Shown here: positions 56,226-64,000 of the stretch, piece after piece
Layout of the letters: each line of letters begins with the position of its first letter
How positions within the stretch are numbered: position 1 is the stretch's first letter
Origin: Xestospongia muta
Taxonomy: Eukaryota > Porifera > Demospongiae > Haplosclerida > Petrosiidae
Assembly (NCBI GenBank): GCA_963693285.1
Contig: OY848925.1
Coordinates: forward strand, 4,504,932 to 4,568,931
DNA: 64,000 bases
Direction of reading: 5' to 3'
Made by a program: the position numbers and the translations under genes
Notes under the pieces: model-generated
What the model was told of the DNA's origin: nothing
Databases searched by the model: none
What the model saw: only the letters and a program-made list of their open reading frames with translations

Positions 56226-59117
56226 CTAATCTAATGACCTATCAGTGTCATCGCTATCTGAATATGCTTCTCGATCAGCTGGCTCAACTTCTTGGGTTGA
56301 AGCTTCTTCATTAGTAGTTTTTGTTTTCTTTTTTCTTTTACGTTTCTTTTTCTTCTTTTCATTAAGATCTCCATTGGGCAATGTGCCATCCATGACTTCT
56401 TTTTGTGTATTATCTCGTTGGTGTTGTGTCTTCTTTTGTTCATTTGTCTCAGGAGAAACTTCAACATTATTTTTATCATAATCAGTGGAATTCTTTTTGT
56501 TGCCTGCTTGAGTTTCATGACTTTCAGAATCATACTTACATGTGGATGGTGGATTATCAGATTGATTGTCGTCATGTAATGGCTCTGAACTGACTGACAT
56601 TGTTGATGTAGGTGAGCACGCTATTGCTTCTGATGATCGAACATGATTTTTCTCTTCAGAAGTAGTTGAAGTTGTGTCTAAATGTGGTTGACTTTTTTGC
56701 TCATTTTCATCCTCTCCATTCTCTTTACACTGCTCATTATGCTCTTTTTTGTTGTTAGATGAAAGTATTGATATATTATTATCATTAGCTTTCTCTGTTT
56801 CATCATTTCCACTTTCCATATTCTGAGTATCTTCTTGATCACCAATCATTTTTAATGCAATATTAGGTTCGGTTTCTTCAACATTTTGACCGTGATTGTC
56901 ACTACTGGAAGAACAGGATGTGGTTTCCCTTGATGTGTTAAGTAATTTTGCTGCTTGTTCATGATTTGAAGAAACAGTACATGAAGGACTTGATGAGCCC
57001 TTGTCAACTGAAAGGGAATTTAGAGGGGATTCCAGTGATGACAACTATGTGAATAGCAAGAACAAATTGACTATATCATTATGCTTGTACATAATACCTC
57101 ATTATCTTGTGATGCCTCAGTAGTAGGAATTAAAACAACACTCCCTTTCTCTCCAATTGTACCAAGTGAACCAAAGTACAACACAGGTCTCCTGTATTTA
57201 ATAGTGTACCTTCCCTGCTTTATATCATCCTCTGATATCCCATGGGGATTAAAGAACTCGTGTGTATCTTCTGAAAATGTTTGTAGGTGCTCATCAAATG
57301 TGACAGGAGGGGAAAGAGTTACCATAGACCAAGCCAACTTAGTAACTTTAGCTGTCACTTCCTTAATTTCACCTTCAATTAATACTTGTCCTCGCATTTC
57401 TTCCTCCACCTATATAATAACAAGGACTAGGTCATATGATAAATAAATGTTAAGACTTACTTTACTAGTAATAAATGGAGGGAAAGATCTCTTCTTATCC
57501 TCATCTAATGAGAGAAGTAGTGATAGTGCTTCCTGACGAGCTTTCCATGGAAGATAAATGTCACTGTTAGCTCTCTCGTCTTCACTGAATAGGTACTCAG
57601 GAGGTATAAATAGCTTGTCTAGTTCAGCATTAGCTATTTCTATTACAGTTGTTTTACAGACATCATAAGCACACTATAAGAACAAAGAGTGGTATTATAA
57701 AATATATATTTAGTATTTATTTATGTACTTTAAATAACTGAGTAAGAAATGGTGACCTCTGGTCTTGTTTAGTCATTCCCAAATGCTTTAGCAGGTCACG
57801 TTGAGTGTAAAGGCTTTTGAACTCTATTGCTACATCTTCATGAGTAACGTCTCCAGGTCTAACACTTTGACCTTTTCTTCTCATCTCTCGAGTAGGATCA
57901 GTTAATCTATAATAATTGTAAGTAAAACAATAATAATGGTATCATGTGTGAACTTTAGACTTTACTCTTTTAGCTTTAGTATAATCTCATCTGCTTTTTG
58001 AAGTTCCCTAATTAATTAATATATAAATGATATAATTTATTTGGTTATTTTCTTTTTACAGGTCAAGGTCTCTGTTAACATCTTCTAATCTTTTTATTTC
58101 CCTATAAAAATTGTATATTGTATATAATTATAATAACATAATATAATTGTATCCACATCACAAATGTGATAAACTAACCGTGTCAACTTTTCATTGTTTT
58201 GTTTTTCTTCTTCTAATCTACAAGATTGTTGTCATGATATTCTTTTAAAAAGTACTCACTCTTCATGCTCTTGTCCACAGTGCTCTTTTAAAGAACGATT
58301 TTCTCTAATATAAAATAAAGCATCCACATAATTATATAATAAATATATAATAATATATATCAACATTATAATATATCAGATTAGTAAAGTTTGTGCATGA
58401 ACAACATTATTAGTTTGGTTGTCTATTAAGTTCAAATTTCACAGAATTGATCTTTAGTATAAATGGCAACAGTACTATATATATATATATATATTTATTA
58501 AATATATATTATATGTATGTTTTGAAAGGTATAGTTGCTGGTACTGTATACATAGCATTCAATGGAAAATGACTTTTGAGTTCCATATACCTTTGTAGCT
58601 CATTCATATACCTTCCCAAGTCCTCAAATCTACAAAAAAGGTATTATGAATCACATAACAATTATATGAACACAATTTTTTACTGTTGACGGAATTTATT
58701 ATTTTCTTTCTCTAGTCTTTCATTTTTCCTAACAATAAAATAAAGCTTCTATAATATAATGTATCTATAATATATTCATAACTACCAGATATAATGCACT
58801 TACTTTTCAAGTTCAATTATTTTTTGCTCTCTAAATGTGTATGTCCAAAAATTAACAAATATTTAAATATGAATTACCTTCTTTCTAAAAAAGCATCGAA
58901 TCCAGCTTCAATTGCTGTACCTGCTTTAGTTATTTCACTAGCAACAAAGTGTTTCAGGTCTTCTCTAGACGACAGCGCTGGTACTACATCTACATCACTA
59001 CTATGAAGTGGCACTGCTCCTTTGCTTTGGACACTATTGAGACATACATATGATGAAGTGGATGTTACTAAAGCTAGCTTACTCGTCTTCGCTGTTTTTT
59101 GGCCATACGTTACCCAT
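56226..59117 (-). CDS. MIEAP/SPATA18-like coiled-coil protein C, 13 exons
   Basis: Exons: 59117-59083, 59033-58878, 58830-58804, 58728-58684, 58629-58591, 58304-58260, 58217-58179, 58101-58060, 58007-57966, 57906-57729, 57673-57461, 57409-57098, 57044-56226; 1992 nt, 663 aa. Exons 3-9 are seven micro-exons of 27-45 nt, all multiples of three and all phase 2, each adding 9-15 residues of coiled coil. Then comes SVRPGDVTHEDVAIEFKSLY and the MIEAP-type domain (KVTKLAWSMVTLSPPV, YRRPVLYFGSLGTIGEKG). The last exon encodes a 270-residue disordered Ser/Glu/Asn tail with a strongly basic run (KKKKKRKRKKKTK) near the end, possibly a nuclear signal. There is no cysteine cluster. Divergent from HSPA12-like copy 2 with 78 bp between start codons. 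Confidence 0.75.
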
Positions 59118-59195
59118 CTTTAATCTTCTTGAAAAGATCCTCCTACTCTAATAACTAGATAGTGTGACGTAAGTTTTTTTAATTGTAACAACGAG
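59118..59195. promoter_or_regulatory. 78-bp divergent promoter core, MIEAP-like C / HSPA12-like copy 2
   Basis: Short space between divergent starts, arranged as the mirror image of the copy 1 / gene D pair. It contains AGATCCTCCTACTC and TGTGACGTAAG; the TGACGTAA is CRE/ATF-like. No TATA box was recognised. Confidence 0.5.
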
Positions 59196-61488
59196 ATGAG
59201 TGAAGAAAGTTCAACTGAATCGAGAGAACGACCTGGAGATGATCTACCTCCTTTGCCGCTACCATTACTACTCGCACTTGCTGGCTCACCACTTGGTATG
59301 GGTGCTTTGTTACCTCTCTTCATAGAGCCAGGTATACAGAAGGCCAATCGAGTGAAACGAAGTGCTCTCAAAGAGAAGTATGGGCCAGATGTCGGACGGT
59401 TTCGCGAGACGACGGGCAATGTGGCTGCAATAGACTTTGGAACTACGTTTTGCTCTTTGGCATTCAGAACAGTAGGAGCAGGAACAGATCATACCGGAGC
59501 GCCTATAATTAATACCGTCAAACTAAACGAAGTACACTCTCGAGTCCCGACGGCTATTTTGTTAAAAGAGAAAGAAGGTAGTGATAGTCATCTTCAAAAC
59601 ATTGATGGAGAGGATCCTGTTGCAAGGTCTCCAGTTTATGAAGTGAAGTACTTTGGATATGAAGCACAAGACCAGCATCGCAAACTTCGACCTGCTGATC
59701 GCCCTAAATGTCTTTACTTTGAACGATTTAAAATGAGTTTACAACAAGATGAGGTATGTGATCTAAGATATACTAAGTTCAGAATTAATCTTGATCTTTT
59801 AGGGTGTCAATAGGAATATGGTTATAAAGGCATCAAATGGAAAAGAGTTCTATTTAGTTGAAGTGATTGCTTTCGTTCTCAAGTACTTAAGAGAAAAATT
59901 GGAAAAGCACACATCGAGAGAGTCAGAATTAACAGCAGCAGATTTTGACTGGGTGATTACTGTTCCTGCAATTTGGAGATCAAGGGGAAAGCGTATGATG
60001 AGAGAGGCAGCATACCAGGTAATTTTATAACTGACAGAATTTAAGACAATTTATTTTATTCATTTGAACTTTTAGGCTGGATTATGTTCACCTAGTCAAG
60101 CCATTGATCGATTCATTGAGGTAGGACATGGTGTACCTCGTCCTCTTGAATCTGATCCAGACAAGCTAACGTTAGCTCTGGAGCCAGAAGCTGCTGCAAT
60201 ATATTGTCAAACGATGAGTCAGCAACATCTATCGGATCATTGTCGAGTTGATGGTTCGTTGAAATCAAATCGTTATTTGGTTGTTGATATTGGAGGAGGT
60301 ACTGTTGATATCACTGCACATCGACATAATGAGGAACAGGGAATTGAAGTTATTGCTGAACCAATTGGTAATGACTGTGGCGGAATGAAAGTGAACAAAC
60401 AGTTTTCAAAACTGCTTCAAAAAATTGTCAAGGACACGTCTGATGATCCCAACAATGGCTTCTGTCGATTCTTAGCTACTGAGGATCCAGGAACTCTAGC
60501 AACTAGAAGAGCTGTGATTAATACAATACTCAATAAAGATTTTGAAATGCAAAAGGTCACCTTTGGAAGTAAAGCATGTGGCTTGGATCCTCTCCCAAGA
60601 GATTTTGAGAACATGGATGATGAAGAGATTGCCATTGACTTACCATATGAATTTGTCGGTTTTTATGGCCTTCAAGAGATACAAGATAGTATTGCAGCAC
60701 TACAAGATCCTCGCATTGAACTCGATGATTCTACACTATATCTGAAATTTTCGTTAGTTCGTGAATTATTCCAGCCTGCCGTTGATGGTATACTTTCCTG
60801 TACAACTTCAGTTCTTGATAAACTTAAGGGAGATATAGACACTGTGTATCTTGTTGGTGGGTTTGGTGGCTGCAAATATGTTTACGAGAAGATTTCCTCT
60901 CTTAATAAAGCTAATTTCAGTGATTACAACATTCGTATTATTGTACCTAAAGATCATTCTTTAGCTGTAGCTCAGGGTGCAGTGAAATATCGTTTAGATC
61001 CTGACATAATTCATTCTCGAGTCATGGATGCAACATATGGGACAGACATTTGTCCTCCTTATCTTCCTAGTCGTCATGATCGCAAATACTTTATAGGCAT
61101 TGATTCTCGCGGAATTCCAAGACGTCGAGATGTATTATTACATTACGTAGACAAAGGTGAAGTCATATCAAGTGATGAGATTGTAACAGCAGAGCTTAGT
61201 CCGTTAAGTGATGCTGCTACTACAATGAAGATTGACCTTTACAGTACGTTTGAGGCTGAATTGGAGTATATTAAGGATGAAGACGAAAAACCTATTGCTT
61301 CTGTTCGAAAAATAGGTCAAATTGAAGTGGATATTCCTAATGAGGGCTCACTACCACGAGAAATGCGTGGAGTTGAAATGACAATGGATTTTAGTCATAC
61401 CGAGATTCAGGTTCGAGCACGTTATACAGTGACAGGAGTTCAAGTTAAAACAACAATCGATTTTCTCACTGATCAAACATCACAGTAG
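59196..61488 (+). CDS. HSPA12-type HSP70-superfamily ATPase, copy 2, three exons
   Basis: Exons: 59196-59753 (558 nt), 59803-60018 (216), 60076-61488 (1413); 728 aa. The third exon has exactly the length of that in copy 1, and both introns interrupt the same places. Motifs: VAAIDFGTTFCSLAF, DFDWVITVPAIWRSRGKRMM, EPEAAAIYCQTM, YLVVDIGGGTVDITAH and YLVGGFGGCKYVYEKI, so ATP binding should be retained. Copy 2 differs in an N-terminal Pro/Leu-rich hydrophobic segment (PPLPLPLLLALAGSPLGMGA) that copy 1 lacks; it might be a membrane or targeting segment but is not a classical signal peptide, since it begins about 20 residues in. The protein ends TTIDFLTDQTSQ. An AATAAA lies near 61581. Confidence 0.93.
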
Positions 61489-64000
61489 GAGTTTGCCAAA
61501 TATGGACTGAGTCCATGTAATGTACATGTATGTGTGTACAGTATTATGATTATGAAAATAGTTAACATGAATTAACTTTTAAATAAATATACAGTAAAAT
61601 TTCTTGCAAATCTAATTCAAAATGAAAATAACAGGGTTGAGCATTCATTTGTATTTTGATATCGATTTGTTATATGTAGTCTCCCAACATATCCTGAGTA
61701 AAATGGGAGTTAACATTCATTAGTAAATTATATTCATTGACATTTATACTCCATCTCCTTGTTATGATAGCTGTGTTGATTCAGGTGTCATGTGACTAGC
61801 TTCATATGAACTAGTGTTACTTTCAGTTAGAATATGAACCACACTTGTGTAAAGTATATATGTATGCACTCACTATTGTCATGAGGAATATTGAATAATA
61901 ACTGACTGTTATAGTACAACTCACTATTATTATAGTAATATCATTACCATATAGTTAATACTAGTAGTAACATTGACTACAATTATAGAGGGTATTTAAT
62001 TAGTACCAATTTCCCATTACATTTGCAGGCTTTTTTTTTGCTTGTGAATTAGCTTGACCAGTTACATTAGTTATAATGATTCTGTGTACCTCGTATTAAA
62101 TTTAAAATTTGCCTCAATAGAATTTCAATTGGTAATAGAGAGGCTTTCTGGTATAGCATGGCTCTTTGTAGATTGTCCATATTAATTTTTCATAGTATCC
62201 TATGGAAAGTGAGAGAGCTGATTCAAAGCCAGTTAGTTATATGTGCTGGAGTGAATTAAATTTTACACAAATAATCTTTTAATAACTAGTAGTGTTTAAG
62301 CTTATGTGACAAGGCTAAGCAGCAGTCTTTGAACTTGGTATATAGAGAGAACAGTTTAAAGTTATTAAGGTCTTCGAACCAGCTGAGTAAAAGAACAACA
62401 ATAACTGATGAGATGGTTGATTTTAATGAAGAGGATTGGGCTAATTTGAACTTTAAAAGTGAATATTGAAGTCAAAACAGTATATATATATATAATTGTA
62501 GAATGCCACAGATCTTATTGTGTCATGAAGTGGAAACTTAAAGCATTTATGAGTCTTCATTAATTTTTTGGTATAATAATTCTGTTTGTAACAGTAACAT
62601 ACAGTATAGCAAAATAGGTAATAAAAGACTGTACTCAATAAGTACATATAGACTAGACTTAATAGGTAATAAAGTAGAGCAATATACATATTATATTCAT
62701 GATAGTTAAATGAATATAGTGTATAAAGAAGGTTATATTGAATAAAGAGATAATTAGTGAAAAAGATTTATGGGAGAACAAGTGCAACTAGATGGAGAGA
62801 AATATTATCTATAACTTTGTGTCATTTGGAGCATACAACAAAATATGTGAAATATTTACTGGAGACAATAACAAGTTAATAATGGCAGGCTGCATTACTA
62901 ACTGACAGATATCTCTGTGTTAGGGATGTCTGGTAAGAGAAATGAAGCATACTATTCTCCATTTTTCTCCAGACATTCCTTCCATTTCTGGTCTAAATGT
63001 AAACATTCACTTCATAATGGTTAAATTGATATAAATATTGTCACATACAGATTTAGTCCCAGTGTGTGAACACACAAATAATACTTTACCATATCATATA
63101 TTGATTCTATAGGCTATATTTATGGACTTATCATTTATAATTTAATTGATTCTATACTTTTAGGATCATTATTATAATCTTCAATCCTGTAGAATGGTCC
63201 TTTGGTATTACTTAAAGTATGGTCTAGTTTTAGAAATATTTGATTAGGTATAGGTTGACAAATGTATAGTTAGGTAATTTGGATTGCTGCTTCAGCTTCC
63301 CTGTCCTCATATGGCCAACCTCAGTTGTTGTGGGACAGATAGGAAACCAAATATCCTTTATTATTTCGTTTCCAGAACATTTGAAGCCAAACGATTGAAA
63401 AGTAAAACCCATTGATTGAACAGAGTGGTGTTTATTAAACTTCTCAGTGTCTAATTATGTATATAATAGTTCTGCACATGAAAATAGATTGGTTAAATCA
63501 ACCAATCCATTTTTACAGTGCTATGTAGTACATTTATATTTGTGCATTAAAGATATAATGAAGTCATTAAGGTGATCAACAAGGTCAAAAAAACTATATT
63601 TTCTTTTCAATTCCAGCAGTAAAAAATTAATGATTATAACTCACAATCACTGAATTGCCTGCCCTATTTCAGGGGTCAACAATTACACATTAAATAGTGT
63701 TTGCTTTTAGACATAGTTCACTATAACAAGTTTATTTAATATTAATAATATGATGGTACCTCCCCTTATACTCCAATCATACGACCAAGCTGTTTACTAT
63801 TATAATTAGTTAGCTGTATATTTACATGTTATATTGACATATTACAGAAATAATATAATTATTATACTAAATAGTTAATCACACCACCAAATTGTTTGTT
63901 GTTACTTAGCAGTACATTCATAAATAGACATATGTTACATCAATACTATTGATTTAAATATTTATAAGATTAAGGGGTGACTATTGCAATAGCAACCCTT
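61489..64000. other. Terminal intergenic region, mostly empty
   Basis: AT-rich sequence without a recognisable gene, apart from a possible minus-strand terminal exon at 62952-62992. It contains the second copy of the short dispersed repeat (61759-61785) and a small (TA)n run near 62480. Confidence 0.5.
62952..62992 (-). other. Possible terminal exon of an unseen minus-strand gene
   Basis: After an acceptor-like TTACATTTAG on the minus strand, a 41-nt segment can be read as QKWKECLEKNGE followed by TAG. The amphipathic, Cys-containing sequence looks coding (it recalls the ends of CHCH-type mitochondrial proteins), but no upstream exon was found within the window. Very tentative. Confidence 0.2.

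Overview
The window is animal nuclear DNA: AT-rich, gene-dense, with many short introns (about 45-100 bp) and abundant (CT)n and (TA)n microsatellites. The gene content is metazoan: ACF1/BAZ1A, TBP, an axonemal dynein light chain, a JAK-type tyrosine kinase and a mucin-type GALNT. Density, intron sizes and the early-animal repertoire suggest a demosponge (Amphimedon-like). The species is inferred, not shown.

Layout. 1-14.7 kb: MRPS10 (-) head-to-head with an intronless RCC1-repeat gene (+), then TBP (-) head-to-head with BAZ1A/ACF1 (+). 14.9-25.9 kb: a 19-exon JAK-like kinase (+) that goes from FERM through SH2 directly to one active kinase domain, with no JH2 pseudokinase. 26.3-45.3 kb: a GALNT (+), DNAL1 (-) head-to-head with OTUB1 (+), fumarase (-), a single-pass membrane protein with a phosphotyrosine-motif tail (-), the mitochondrial rRNA methyltransferase MRM2 (-), COA3 (+) and VMA21 (+). 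Reading frames were carried through the splice sites for every multi-exon gene, and the exon lengths sum to multiples of three.

46.2-61.5 kb holds the most unusual region. Two HSP70-superfamily genes of HSPA12 type sit at the two outer edges, each divergently paired (36 and 78 bp between start codons) with a gene encoding a coiled coil plus a C-terminal domain resembling that of mitochondria-eating protein (MIEAP/SPATA18). Two shorter tandem MIEAP-like genes lie between them. The order is HSP(-) MIEAP-D(+) MIEAP-B(-) MIEAP-A(-) MIEAP-C(-) HSP(+), a mirror-image arrangement of a two-gene module. The MIEAP-like genes carry runs of tiny phase-2 exons, all multiples of three.

61.5-64 kb shows no convincing gene apart from one possible terminal exon. 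Mobile DNA is sparse: a 326-bp pogo/Tigger-like element lies in an MRPS10 intron. Several genes are mitochondrial (MRPS10, FH, MRM2, COA3, perhaps the MIEAP-like genes), but there is no operon-like organisation. The recurring theme is divergent gene pairs sharing short promoters.
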